Notes: a model not told the origin generated them from the sequence alone. A DNA stretch of 64,000 nt from Sulfurovum sp. (GCA_027062365.1 JAMOTK010000076.1:1-64000); one strand, 5' to 3'; numbered from the stretch's first letter, positions 51,660-61,531 are shown. Numbers and translations: made by a program.

Positions 51660-53186
51660 ATGGATAATATATTAAGTATATTGGTATTCTTCCCAGCAAT
51701 CGCAGGATTGCTAGGATTTGTAGTAGATAAAAAGAGTATAAGAGCGTACGGTATTACCGTCACAGCGATTGAATTTTTTCTCTCTTTATGGTTGTGGTTT
51801 AGTTTTGATATGAACAATGCAGGGATGCAGTTTGTTGAAATGATACCTCTCATTCCTGATATGGGGATTTCTTATTATCTTGGAGCTGATGGGATTTCAT
51901 TGTTTATCATTCTTATGACTACATTGATGACCCTTATTGGTATGGCATCTATGGGTGAGACAAAGAATATTAAAAATATGATTATCACACTTCTTTTCTT
52001 AGAGATGACAATGGTAGGGGTATTTGTAGCACTTGATGCCATTATCTTCTATCTATTCTGGGAACTTTCTCTTGTACCAATGCTTTATATCATTGGTGCA
52101 TGGGGTGGACCTCTAAGAGTGTACGCATCGATTAAGTTTTTCCTTTATACCTTTACAGGGTCACTTATCATGCTAGTAGGTATGTTATTTGTAGCATACA
52201 TCTATCATAGCCTTACAGGTATATGGAGTTTTGCTATTACAGATTGGTATGCCTTGGTTTTACCTGTGGAGTATCAATTATGGCTCTTTGGGGCATTCTT
52301 TATTGGTTTTGCTATCAAAGTACCAATGTTTCCATTTCATACATGGATTCCTTATGCTCACGGTCAAGCACCTACCATTGGTTCGGTGATACTAGCAGCT
52401 GTTTTACTTAAAATGGGTACGTATGGATTTGTAAGATTTTCACTTCCAATGTTCCCTGATGCTTCTGTGATGGCGATTACTCCTATTGCTGTTTTAGCAC
52501 TTATTATGGTGATTTATACAGCCATGATTGCGTATGCACAAAAAGACATTAAGCAAGTCATCGCCTATTCATCCGTCTCACACATGGGAATTATCATGTT
52601 AGGACTTTTTGCGATGAACGCAGAAGGACTTTCAGGTTCTATCTTCCAAATGTTATCGCATGGTATCGTATCAGGGGCATTGTTTATGCTTGTGGGTATG
52701 ATTTATGAGAGAAGACACACAAAAGAGCTTTCAGAGTTTGGTGGATTGGCAGCGGTGATGCCTAAATTTGCTATCATCTTTGGTATCATGCTTATGGCAT
52801 CTGTAGGGCTTCCTCTTACTATTGGATTTGTGGGTGAGTTTTTAGTACTTCTTGGTTTCTATCAAATCTCTCCTATGATGACTATCTTAGCAGGTACATC
52901 TATCATCTTGGGTGCTATCTATATGCTAAGAGTAATGAAACTTACATTCTTTGGTCCACTCGACAAAGAAGAAAACAAAAAGTTAAAAGATTTAAACACA
53001 AGAGAAATATGGTCACTCATTCCATTGGTAGCTATCGTGATATGGTTAGGTGTCTATCCCAAACCAATCTTAGCACCTATTGACAATTCAGTCAATGCAC
53101 TTTTGACATTTATGGATGAAAAAGCAATTACACCTGAGGCAAAAGAGATAATAAAAGTTGCCAAATTAACGAAGGAGGCACAGTAA
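51660..53186 (+). CDS. nuoM: NADH-quinone oxidoreductase subunit M
   Basis: 508 residues, about 14 membrane spans. FYLFWELSLVPMLYIIGAWGG, KVPMFPFHTWIPYAHGQAPTIGSVILAAVLLKMGTYGFVRF and YSSVSHMGIIMLG are conserved. One base of overlap with nuoN. Confidence 0.97.
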   Translation: MDNILSILVFFPAIAGLLGFVVDKKSIRAYGITVTAIEFFLSLWLWFSFDMNNAGMQFVEMIPLIPDMGISYYLGADGISLFIILMTTLMTLIGMASMGETKNIKNMIITLLFLEMTMVGVFVALDAIIFYLFWELSLVPMLYIIGAWGGPLRVYASIKFFLYTFTGSLIMLVGMLFVAYIYHSLTGIWSFAITDWYALVLPVEYQLWLFGAFFIGFAIKVPMFPFHTWIPYAHGQAPTIGSVILAAVLLKMGTYGFVRFSLPMFPDASVMAITPIAVLALIMVIYTAMIAYAQKDIKQVIAYSSVSHMGIIMLGLFAMNAEGLSGSIFQMLSHGIVSGALFMLVGMIYERRHTKELSEFGGLAAVMPKFAIIFGIMLMASVGLPLTIGFVGEFLVLLGFYQISPMMTILAGTSIILGAIYMLRVMKLTFFGPLDKEENKKLKDLNTREIWSLIPLVAIVIWLGVYPKPILAPIDNSVNALLTFMDEKAITPEAKEIIKVAKLTKEAQ

Positions 53187-54676
53187 TGTTAGAGCCTATT
53201 AACGTCAGTTTAGAGAGTCTAAACCTTATTACCCTTGCTCCTATGCTTATTGCGATTGCAGGTGGTTTGATTATTTTAATTATTGATTTATTGAATGAAA
53301 AACTAGATAAATCATTGTATGTAATGCTTACTGTATTGATACTATTTGTAGACTTTGGTGCTGTGTTGGGTCTCAATGTCAACGAACGAGGCTTCTTTGA
53401 TGTCATGCTGATTGATGGTATTGCTATCATATCACAGCTTATGATTATTGGTGCTTCGATGTTATTTATCCCTTTGGCACTCACCTCAAAGAGATTCCAT
53501 GAGTATTCATACCCTGAATTTTTTGCCCTCTTCTTATTTATGGTAGCAGGATTCCAATTTATGGTATCTACTGATAACCTTATCCTTATCTTTGTAGGGA
53601 TTGAGACAGCATCATTGGCACTGTATACTTTGATTGCACTTCACAATAGAGCAGATTCTTATGAAGCTGCGGTGAAGTACTTTACCATGGGTGCATTGGC
53701 CGCTGCATTTTTTGCTATGGGTTCAGCCGTAGTTTATGCATTGACAGGGTCAGTAGAACTCTATAAAGTAGCAGAAGTTTTAGCTACACGCTTGGATGAT
53801 ACAGGTATCATGATTGCTATCTTTGGTTCATCTGTACTCTTGCTTGTTGCTTTCTCTTTTAAGCTTTCACTATTTCCTTTCCATACATGGGCTCCTGATG
53901 TCTATGAGGGTGCATCTGCTCCACTGGCTGGATATATGGCAGTTGTTCCCAAAATCGCAGCTTTTGTTGTGAGTATCAGAATCTTTGGTATGTATATCGA
54001 CTTGGGTATCGAGTGGGTAAGATGGACATTGATTATCCTAGCAGTGATTACGATGACACTAGCAAATATTATGGCATTGGTACAAAATGATGTCAAACGT
54101 ATGTTGGCATACTCTTCTATCTCTCATGCTGGTTTCATCATGGCAGCCTTGGCTCTAAATACCACAGAGGGGAATACAAGTATCTTCTTGTACTATGCTC
54201 TCTTTATGTTTACGAACCTTGGGGCATTTGCAATGTTGTGGATTTCACGTCACAAAACCAGAAGATTTGACAAACGTTATGACCATCCGTATGAGAAATT
54301 TGCAGGACTTATCCAAATCATGCCAATTGGTGCAGTGATGATGGCGATATTTATGCTTTCACTCGCAGGTGTACCTCCATTCTCACTCTTTTGGGGTAAA
54401 ATTTATGTGATGCAAGCTACTGTAAATGCTGGATATGTACCATTAGCGATTATCATGGGACTTAACTCGGCTATTGCAGCATACTATTACTTGAAACTCA
54501 TTGTGTATATGTTCTTAAAAGACCCTGTAAAAGATGTAGATACGGTGTATTACAATATCTCTAAACCTTTGATGGTTATCATCGGATTAGCAGGTGTTGC
54601 TACCTTTACGGCTATCTTCTATGTTCAATCACTTCTTTCTTACTTCTCAGCGATGATTTCGATAAGTGGATACTAA
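53186..54676 (+). CDS. nuoN: NADH-quinone oxidoreductase subunit N
   Basis: 496 residues, about 14 membrane spans. ETASLALYTLIALHNRADSYEAAVKYFTMGALAAAFF, FKLSLFPFHTWAPDVYEGASAPLAGYMAVVPKIAAF and YSSISHAGFIMAAL are intact. Last gene of the nuo operon; a strong hairpin follows. Confidence 0.97.
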   Translation: MLEPINVSLESLNLITLAPMLIAIAGGLIILIIDLLNEKLDKSLYVMLTVLILFVDFGAVLGLNVNERGFFDVMLIDGIAIISQLMIIGASMLFIPLALTSKRFHEYSYPEFFALFLFMVAGFQFMVSTDNLILIFVGIETASLALYTLIALHNRADSYEAAVKYFTMGALAAAFFAMGSAVVYALTGSVELYKVAEVLATRLDDTGIMIAIFGSSVLLLVAFSFKLSLFPFHTWAPDVYEGASAPLAGYMAVVPKIAAFVVSIRIFGMYIDLGIEWVRWTLIILAVITMTLANIMALVQNDVKRMLAYSSISHAGFIMAALALNTTEGNTSIFLYYALFMFTNLGAFAMLWISRHKTRRFDKRYDHPYEKFAGLIQIMPIGAVMMAIFMLSLAGVPPFSLFWGKIYVMQATVNAGYVPLAIIMGLNSAIAAYYYLKLIVYMFLKDPVKDVDTVYYNISKPLMVIIGLAGVATFTAIFYVQSLLSYFSAMISISGY

Positions 54677-54681
54677 TTTTT

Positions 54682-54704
54682 AAGGTGCGTACTTTACGCA
54701 CCTT
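54682..54704 (+). terminator. Terminator hairpin of the nuo operon
   Basis: A perfect 10-bp stem AAGGTGCGTA/TACGCACCTT with a 3-base loop begins 6 bases after the nuoN stop, preceded by AATTTTT. There is no long T run after it, so termination may be partial or the hairpin may protect the mRNA 3' end. Confidence 0.6.
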
Positions 54705-54730
54705 ATCCTCACTTCCTATGAAAAAAGATT

Positions 54731-55414
54731 ATGAAAAAAGATATTGAAATACTCATCATTGAAGATGAAGAAGATATATTAGAACTTATCGAATACCACC
54801 TTAACAAAGAAGGCTATCGCGTCACTGGATTTGTTTCTACCCAAAATGTAGAACAATTTTTAGAAGAAGAAACCCCTGATTTGATGTTAGTAGATAGAAA
54901 CCTACCAGGTATGGAGGGCAGTACATTTGTCTCTTATTTACGTGAAGTAGGCTATACTATCCCTGTGATATTTCTCACAGCCAAAGACAATGATTTTGAG
55001 CTAGAAGAAGGATTTGAAGCAGGTGCTGATGACTACATGATCAAACCATTTTCTCCTAAAGAACTTACCCTAAGAGTCAAAGCCTTACTCAAACGCTCTG
55101 GAGCATTAACCCCACACTCACGCATCAAACACAAAGAACTTATCTTAGATATTGCAAATAAAGCACTCTATCTCAATGACAGCCCTATCTCCCTGACTAG
55201 CCTAGAATTTAAACTTCTCTACACCTTTATGAAACAGATAGAAAAACCTCTTACAAGAGACTTCTTGCGTGAGGAAGTATGGGGAACAGACGGCGAAGGA
55301 GTCAATGACAATGCTATCAACGTAGCCATCAACCGACTCAAAAATAAAATAGACCCCCAACACAAAGCTAAGTACTTTCATCCTGTATGGGGCATAGGGT
55401 ATATGTTTTATTGA
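54731..55414 (+). CDS. OmpR/PhoB-family response regulator
   Basis: 227 residues: receiver domain with acidic pair EDEED, phospho-acceptor Asp55 (LMLVDRNLPGMEG) and Lys105 (DYMIKPF), then a winged-helix DNA-binding domain ending HPVWGIGYMFY. No kinase gene is adjacent, so it is an orphan in this window; the nearest upstream genes are the nuo operon, but the hairpin at 54682-54704 suggests separate control. Target genes unknown. Confidence 0.9.
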   Translation: MKKDIEILIIEDEEDILELIEYHLNKEGYRVTGFVSTQNVEQFLEEETPDLMLVDRNLPGMEGSTFVSYLREVGYTIPVIFLTAKDNDFELEEGFEAGADDYMIKPFSPKELTLRVKALLKRSGALTPHSRIKHKELILDIANKALYLNDSPISLTSLEFKLLYTFMKQIEKPLTRDFLREEVWGTDGEGVNDNAINVAINRLKNKIDPQHKAKYFHPVWGIGYMFY

Positions 55415-55439
55415 GATAGCTTTTTTTATCACGTAGAGA

Positions 55440-55688
55440 CTAATCTTCTCTATGTCTTTTGCCATTAAATTTAACCACCCATGCCAATCGGATTTTCTCT
55501 TTGCTATCTAAGACTAAAAATTCAAACCCATCGATGACTTCCATTGTATGTACCAACGCTTTTATCTCTTGTTTCTCTTGGCTTTTTTCTTGTGTTTCAT
55601 TTTGATAATATTCTATCTTTGAAGGAATCTTTCTTTGCATAGCAACGGTTAACTGGTCAAAAAACTCTGTGGATATTGGATTGTACAT
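55440..55688 (-). CDS. Rho-binding antiterminator-like (Rof-like) protein
   Basis: 82 residues from ATG 55688, with AAAGG upstream; a longer frame from 55814 runs into the mini-insertion element and is rejected. The N-terminus MYNPISTEFFDQLTVAMQRK and the end DGFEFLVLDSKEKIRLAWVVKFNG follow the Rof pattern (Y-x-PI start; beta strands with E-x-IRL). Rof binds Rho and blocks termination. The element at 55724-56001 sits directly upstream, so it may now provide or disrupt its promoter. Family call by pattern, moderate. Confidence 0.55.
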   Translation of the reverse strand: MYNPISTEFFDQLTVAMQRKIPSKIEYYQNETQEKSQEKQEIKALVHTMEVIDGFEFLVLDSKEKIRLAWVVKFNGKRHRED

Positions 55689-55723
55689 ATTTGCCTTTCT
55701 TCTTGATAGTATCCCTATAATTA

Positions 55724-56001
55724 TCAGCAATTCTAATTCCCCTAAAATAAAATTTTCTAAAACACAGAAATAAGAATATTGGGGGTCTAATATAGTAAAA
55801 AAGGCTAAATGCACTTAGTACTATGTCTTCTATTGTATATATTTCCCCTTCTTTCCCTCGTTTATCTGGTAATTTTTTAAATCCTTCTCTTATTATTTTT
55901 ATATTTTGGGATAATTCTTTCATTTTTACTCCTTTATCCCTTATTATATTACTTTTGGGATAATGACCTTATTTTTATTTTAGGGGAATTAGAATTGCTG
56001 A
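55724..56001. mobile_element. 278-bp mini-insertion element with perfect 29-bp terminal inverted repeats
   Basis: The left end TCAGCAATTCTAATTCCCCT... (55724-55752) is the exact reverse complement of the right end (55973-56001), 29 of 29 bases. Inside, the minus strand carries a truncated transposase start. Two copies of TTTTGGGATAAT (55904-55915 and 55953-55964) lie near the right end and could be transposase-binding sites. No target duplication could be seen. This has the form of a MITE or an internally deleted insertion sequence; the parent family is not identified. Confidence 0.75.
55795..55923 (-). pseudogene. Transposase N-terminal fragment
   Basis: The first ~43 codons read MKELSQNIKIIREGFKKLPD then KRGKEGEIYTIEDIVLSAFSLFY, resembling the start of an IS transposase (helical N-terminus with DKRGKEGxxYxxEDIVLSAF). 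After that the frame passes into the opposite end of the element with no catalytic domain left. The start lies 50 bases inside the right inverted repeat, as expected for an intact insertion sequence. Confidence 0.5.
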
Positions 56002-56073
56002 CCTAAAATGTGATTATTATGTGATTATATTCAGATATAGTTAGAATATATATTATATTTTAAAGGAATAACA

Positions 56074-59000
56074 ATGAAAAAATTATTATTAATTTTTATA
56101 ATTTTCGTCTATTCATTAACAACTCTAGCTTATGCAGATATTACAACAGGGCTAATCGCACATTATGAATTTGAAAACAATGCAAATGACTTAGCAGGTG
56201 GGGACAATACTGGAACACCCAGTAATGTTACCTACACAGCAGGTAAATTTGGAAATGCTGCGAGTTTCAATGGCAGTAACTCTCAAATAGCCTTAAATAC
56301 ACTCACAAACTTTCCCACTACTGGAAGTTATGCACTAAGTGCTTGGATTAAAGCTGACACAATGGGTTATAGGGGTATTATAGGATGGGGTAATTATAGA
56401 AGTTCTAGTAGTATACATGAAGTAAATGCATTAAGACTAGAACCAAATGGGCTTAATAATTTTTGGTGGTTTGAGGATTTACAATACACTACAGGAGACA
56501 TTACTAATAATTGGCATCATATTGTCGCTACATGGGATAGTAGTACAAGTACAAGAAGTATATATGTTGATGGTGTATTTGGTTCAAGTGATACCGTTAC
56601 AGGATTCAATGCTTCACTGATTAATGGTGCTATTGGGGTTGTAATCTTGAATGAATATTTCGATGGTCTTATTGATGATGTAAGAGTCTATTCTCGTAGC
56701 TTAAGTCAATCAGATGTTACAGGTTTGTTTAATCATATTTCAAATACTGCTATACCCTCTTTAACCCTAGATGCAACAGCAACTACAAATGAAGATACAG
56801 CAGTAAATATTAACTTCACAGCCTCAATTACAGATGGTACAATAATATCAACAACAGCAACAGCAACCAATGGAACAGTGGTAGTCAATGCAAATGGTAC
56901 TATTACATTTACCCCTACACCTAACTTCAATGGTATAGCAAACATTACAGTAGTTACTACAGATAATGATGGAGATACAGATACACAAATATCTATTGTT
57001 ACGGTAACTGATGTGAATGATGCACCTACTTTAACAGTAGATGCAACAGCAACTACAAATGAAGATACAGCAGTAAATATCTCTTTTACAGCTACAGATG
57101 TAGATGGAACGATAGCATCAACAACAGCAACAGCAACCAATGGAACAGTGGTAGTCAATGCAAATGGTACTATTACATTTACCCCTACACCTAACTTCAA
57201 TGGTATAGCAAACATTACAGTAGTTACTACAGATAATGATGGAGATACAGATACACAAATATCTATTGTTACGGTAACTGATGTGAATGATGCACCTACT
57301 TTAACAGTAGATGCAACAGCAACTACAAATGAAGATACAGCAGTAAATATCTCTTTTACAGCTACAGATGTAGATGGAACGATAGCATCAACAACAGCAA
57401 CAGCAACCAATGGAACAGTGGTAGTCAATGCAAATGGTACTATTACATTTACCCCTACACCTAACTTCAATGGTATAGCAAACATTACAGTAGTTACTAC
57501 AGATGATGATGGAGATACAGATACACAAATATCTATTGTTACGGTAAATAATGTCAATGACACTCCAATCATAACAAGTACACCAATCATAACAACAGAT
57601 GCAAATAGTGTTTATGATTATGTATTAGGTGCAACAGATGCAGATGATGATGAATTGACATGGTCAGTGCTAGGTGGTACAACTTTACCATCATGGTTGA
57701 GTATTGGTAACACTTATCAAAGCTTAACTACTTTAGTATCATCAGGATTATTCCATACCAGAGATGTAGCAGTAGACCAAGCAGGGAATATCTATATCGC
57801 AGATACTTATAATCATGCTATCAAGAAATATGATGTAAATGGTGTACTTACTACCTTAGTATCATCAGGTCTCAATCAACCAAGTGCGATAGCAGTAGAC
57901 CAAGCAGGAAATATTTATATCGCAGATAGCGAGAATGGAGCTATCAAGAAATATGATGTGAATGGTGTACTTACTACTTTAGTATCAGGTCTACATCTTC
58001 CTTATGGTATTGCAGTAGACCAAGCAGGAAATATTTATATCTCAGATAGCGATAATGGAGCTATCAAGAAATATGATGTGAATGGTGTACTTACTACTGT
58101 AATATCATCAGGACTAACTTATCCATTTGGTATTGTAGTAGATAGCGAAGGAAATATTTATCTTGCAGATACTTATACCCATAGCATCAAAAAATATGAT
58201 GTCAATGGTGTACTTACTACGGTAGTATCATCAGGACTAAATAATCCACGTGGTGTTGATATAGATGAAAAAGGAAATATTTATATCGCAGATGCGGATA
58301 GTAATAGCATCAAGAAATATGATGTGAATGGTGTACTTACTACTTTATTATCATCAGAACTAAATAATCCATATAATCTTGCAGTAGATGAAGCAGGAAA
58401 TGTCTATATCGCAGATACTGATAACAATGCTATTAAAAAGCTCACAGCAACTCTAGCACTTAACGGTACCCCAACATGTTCAAATCTAGGTACACATGAT
58501 ATCGCTCTTATCCTAAGTGACGGGACAAGCTCTGTAGAGCATAACTTTACACTCACAGTCGAAGATGATGGTACATGTAATACTGCACCAAGTATTTCAG
58601 GAACAGTATCGAATCAAGCAGTACTAGACACAGCAACTATATCTCCTTTTAGTTCTGTTATATTAAGTGATGCCCAAAATGACAATGTAAGTATTAGTAT
58701 CACGCTAGATAGTAGTGCAAACGGAACACTCTCTACAAACTCTATAGCTTCAGGTACTTTGTCTTCAGTACAAAGTGCATTACAAGCGATAGTCTTTACT
58801 CCTACAGAAAACAAACTAGCAGGAGGAGAGACAGAGACTACGACCTTTAGTATCACCATAAATGATGGTACAGACTCAACAGTAGATGCAAATACTACTG
58901 TAGTCACCACAGGAGTCAATGATACACCAGTCATCATAAGCACACCCATCACAACAGTTGAAGTAAATCATCATTTTGCTTATCAGTATCTTTTACAAGC

Positions 59001-61410
59001 AAATGATGTAGATGGAGATAACCTAACATGGAGTGTTGCGTCAGGTACCACACTTCCTACAAACTTTGAATTGGTATTTAATGCTTTTATTACAGGAACG
59101 CCAACATGTGCCAACTTAGGTGAGCATAACATTTCTCTTGTCCTAAGTGATGGTACAGAATCAGTAGAGCATAACTTTACACTAAGCATCACCGATAATG
59201 CAGGAGTTTGTAATACTGCACCAATTATTTCAGGTGCATTAGCAAACCAAGAAGTGAATGATACAGGAACTATTTTACCATTCTCTACGATTACTTTAGC
59301 AGATGCTGAGGGTGATAACCTAAATGTTACTATCATTATAGATGATCCTACCAAAGGAAGTTTATCTGCTACATCTATAAACTTAGGAACGCTCTCTTCT
59401 GTTCAAACTGCACTTCAAGCGATAGTCTTTACTCCAAGTGAGAATAGAGGTATTGCAGGTTCTACAGAAACGAGTACCTTTACTATTGTCGTCAGGGATG
59501 AAAAACATACTACTATAGATAACAATACTACAGTAATAAGTACAAGCGTCAATGATACACCAACAATTTTAAGCACACCCATCACAACAGTTGAAGTAAA
59601 TCATCCTTTTTCTTATCTTTTACAAGCAAATGATGTAGATGGAGATAGCCTAACATGGAGTGTTGCGTCAGGTACCACACTTCCTACAAACTTTGAATTG
59701 GTATTTAATGCTTTTATTACAGGAACGCCAACATGTGCCAACTTAGGTGAGCATAACATTTCTCTTGTCCTAAGTGATGGTACAGAATCAGTAGAGCATA
59801 ACTTTACACTAAGCATCACCGATAATGCAGGAGTTTGTAATACTGCACCAAGCTTAACAGTAGATGCAACAGCTACTATGTCTGAAGATGATGAGAATGT
59901 TTCTATTAATTTCACAGCTACAGATGTAGATGGTACAATAGCATCAACTACAGCAACAGTTACAAGTGGAACAGTTGTAGTGAATGCAAATGGTACAATT
60001 ACATTTACTCCTATGCTTAACTTCTATGGCGAAGCAAATATTACAGTAGTTACTACAGATGATGATGGAGATACAGATACACAATACTCTATTGTGACAG
60101 TAACTGATGTCAATGATGCCCCTATACTTAGCATCACTGCAACAGCCACTACAGAAGAAGATACAGCAGTGAATATAAGCTTCACAGCAACTGATGTAGA
60201 TGGTACAGTGACAACAACAGCAAGTGCTACAAACGGAACAGTCGTAGTAGAAAGTAATGATAGTATTACCTTTATCCCAACGCTTAACTTCTTTGGTGAA
60301 GCAAACATTACAGTAGTTACCACAGATGACGATGGAGCTAAAGATACTAAAAACTCTATTGTGACAGTAACCAATGTCAATGATGCACCAACAGCTTCAA
60401 ATATAAGCTTTACCATAGATGAAGACACAAACAAAACTTTTATTAGTAATGACTTCAACTTCACGGATGTAGATACTGGAGATACTTTAGAATCTATTTT
60501 TATCACGAGTTTAGAAGATAATGGAAGTTTAATGCTTAATAATGTGGATGTAACACTAAACCAAGAGATACTACTAGCCGATATAGGCAATCTAAGCTTT
60601 AGCCCTTATAGCAATGACAATGGAATCGCTTATGCTACTTTTGGATTTATGGTTAATGATGGAGAAAGTAATTCTACAGCATATACCGTGACTATCAATG
60701 TAACCGCAGAAGATGATGCACCTGTACTAGACCCAATTGCAGATATAAATAGTATAGAAGATTCTACAAACTTGAATATCACACTACATGCAACAGATGA
60801 AGAGAATAATCCAATAAGTTATACGGCAACATCATCTAATAATAATATTGTTACAGTGGATATAGTCAATGGTGTATTGGTAGTAAGTCAAGAGGCAAAT
60901 GCATTTGGTGTAGTGACTATAGAAGTCACAGCTACTGCCAATGGAATAAGTACCGCCCAAACATTTACAGTAAATATCTCTTCTGTCAATGATGCCCCTG
61001 TGATTGAAAGTCCACTTGCAGACATCACGCTAAATGCTACGACAAGTTTTACCTTAGGTTTAAAAGTAAACGATAATGAAGGTGATGACCTTGAAGTAGA
61101 TGTGAGTGTCAATGATAGTACTTTTGTGAAGCTAAAGCCTCAATGGACAAATGCTTTACAACAAGCTGAGTATGATGGTGTCGCATTAAGTTTAAAGATT
61201 AATGCGGCAGTATTATCAACTGAAGAGACTGCAACAGTAACGGTACGTGTAAAAGATGGAGAGTTTACTACAAGTAAAAACTTTACGATACATCTAATAA
61301 GTACAGACCAAGAAGCAGCAATTGAAGCTGAGAATCGTAGAAAGTTTATTAATATTCTTCCAGCTATATTATCGCTTATACTCTCAGATACACCTGCTTC
61401 TGAAGATTAA
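56074..61410 (+). CDS. Large secreted LamG/Ig-like/NHL-repeat adhesin-like protein
   Basis: 1778 residues. Signal peptide 1-21; a LamG/concanavalin-like domain (~25-220; GLIAHYEFENNANDLAG... YFDGLIDDVRVYSRSLS); three tandem 90-residue cadherin-like repeats (230-499; TNEDTAVNISFTATDVDG); a six-unit NHL propeller (~550-789; units of the type AVDQAGNIYIADxxNxAIKKYDVNGVLTT); more Ig-like and VCBS/cadherin-type repeats to ~1740; and a short end with no sorting motif seen. The propeller is inserted inside an Ig-like domain. It is probably exported and used for attachment or ligand binding (inference). Start has AAAGGA upstream. Stands alone after the mini-insertion element. Confidence 0.88.
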   Translation: MKKLLLIFIIFVYSLTTLAYADITTGLIAHYEFENNANDLAGGDNTGTPSNVTYTAGKFGNAASFNGSNSQIALNTLTNFPTTGSYALSAWIKADTMGYRGIIGWGNYRSSSSIHEVNALRLEPNGLNNFWWFEDLQYTTGDITNNWHHIVATWDSSTSTRSIYVDGVFGSSDTVTGFNASLINGAIGVVILNEYFDGLIDDVRVYSRSLSQSDVTGLFNHISNTAIPSLTLDATATTNEDTAVNINFTASITDGTIISTTATATNGTVVVNANGTITFTPTPNFNGIANITVVTTDNDGDTDTQISIVTVTDVNDAPTLTVDATATTNEDTAVNISFTATDVDGTIASTTATATNGTVVVNANGTITFTPTPNFNGIANITVVTTDNDGDTDTQISIVTVTDVNDAPTLTVDATATTNEDTAVNISFTATDVDGTIASTTATATNGTVVVNANGTITFTPTPNFNGIANITVVTTDDDGDTDTQISIVTVNNVNDTPIITSTPIITTDANSVYDYVLGATDADDDELTWSVLGGTTLPSWLSIGNTYQSLTTLVSSGLFHTRDVAVDQAGNIYIADTYNHAIKKYDVNGVLTTLVSSGLNQPSAIAVDQAGNIYIADSENGAIKKYDVNGVLTTLVSGLHLPYGIAVDQAGNIYISDSDNGAIKKYDVNGVLTTVISSGLTYPFGIVVDSEGNIYLADTYTHSIKKYDVNGVLTTVVSSGLNNPRGVDIDEKGNIYIADADSNSIKKYDVNGVLTTLLSSELNNPYNLAVDEAGNVYIADTDNNAIKKLTATLALNGTPTCSNLGTHDIALILSDGTSSVEHNFTLTVEDDGTCNTAPSISGTVSNQAVLDTATISPFSSVILSDAQNDNVSISITLDSSANGTLSTNSIASGTLSSVQSALQAIVFTPTENKLAGGETETTTFSITINDGTDSTVDANTTVVTTGVNDTPVIISTPITTVEVNHHFAYQYLLQANDVDGDNLTWSVASGTTLPTNFELVFNAFITGTPTCANLGEHNISLVLSDGTESVEHNFTLSITDNAGVCNTAPIISGALANQEVNDTGTILPFSTITLADAEGDNLNVTIIIDDPTKGSLSATSINLGTLSSVQTALQAIVFTPSENRGIAGSTETSTFTIVVRDEKHTTIDNNTTVISTSVNDTPTILSTPITTVEVNHPFSYLLQANDVDGDSLTWSVASGTTLPTNFELVFNAFITGTPTCANLGEHNISLVLSDGTESVEHNFTLSITDNAGVCNTAPSLTVDATATMSEDDENVSINFTATDVDGTIASTTATVTSGTVVVNANGTITFTPMLNFYGEANITVVTTDDDGDTDTQYSIVTVTDVNDAPILSITATATTEEDTAVNISFTATDVDGTVTTTASATNGTVVVESNDSITFIPTLNFFGEANITVVTTDDDGAKDTKNSIVTVTNVNDAPTASNISFTIDEDTNKTFISNDFNFTDVDTGDTLESIFITSLEDNGSLMLNNVDVTLNQEILLADIGNLSFSPYSNDNGIAYATFGFMVNDGESNSTAYTVTINVTAEDDAPVLDPIADINSIEDSTNLNITLHATDEENNPISYTATSSNNNIVTVDIVNGVLVVSQEANAFGVVTIEVTATANGISTAQTFTVNISSVNDAPVIESPLADITLNATTSFTLGLKVNDNEGDDLEVDVSVNDSTFVKLKPQWTNALQQAEYDGVALSLKINAAVLSTEETATVTVRVKDGEFTTSKNFTIHLISTDQEAAIEAENRRKFINILPAILSLILSDTPASED
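56761..57570 (+). repeat. Three 270-bp tandem repeats in the adhesin gene
   Basis: Units 56761-57030, 57031-57300 and 57301-57570 have an exact 270-base (90-codon) period. Units two and three are nearly identical in DNA; the first differs mainly in its first third. Such identity points to recent expansion and possible length variation between strains. Confidence 0.9.
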
Positions 61411-61427
61411 AATTATTTGTGAAATCC

Positions 61428-61531
61428 AAGGGCAACCACAAGGGGTTGCCCTTACGGCTTATGTATGAATATTAAGTATACCGTAAGGGTAGAATATTTA
61501 GCCTAGTCAAATGGTGACGCTAAAGCATCAC
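61428..61531. repeat. Cluster of three palindromes between the adhesin and lipoprotein genes
   Basis: First, AAGGGCAACC/GGTTGCCCTT (61428-61437 and 61444-61453), a 10-bp stem 18 bases after the adhesin stop. Second, CCCTTACGG/CCGTAAGGG (61449-61457 and 61481-61489), which shares bases with the first, so only one can form at a time. Third, GTGACGC/GCATCAC (61514-61520 and 61525-61531) with one mismatch. They resemble dispersed REP-type repeats and may also end transcription. Confidence 0.6.

Noticed and set aside
55689-55814. Upstream extension of the Rof-like gene
   Set aside because: The extension reads through the left inverted repeat of the mini-insertion element, while ATG 55688 begins the family pattern with a ribosome site.
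56761-57570. Possible CRISPR array
   Set aside because: The period is 270 bases and lies in one open frame with coding repeats; there are no short repeats with unique spacers.
56733-57590. Long leftward open frame opposite the adhesin repeats
   Set aside because: It mirrors the 270-bp repeats of the forward gene, is a Val/Ser/Thr-rich product of reading those codons backwards, and has no ribosome site or family match.
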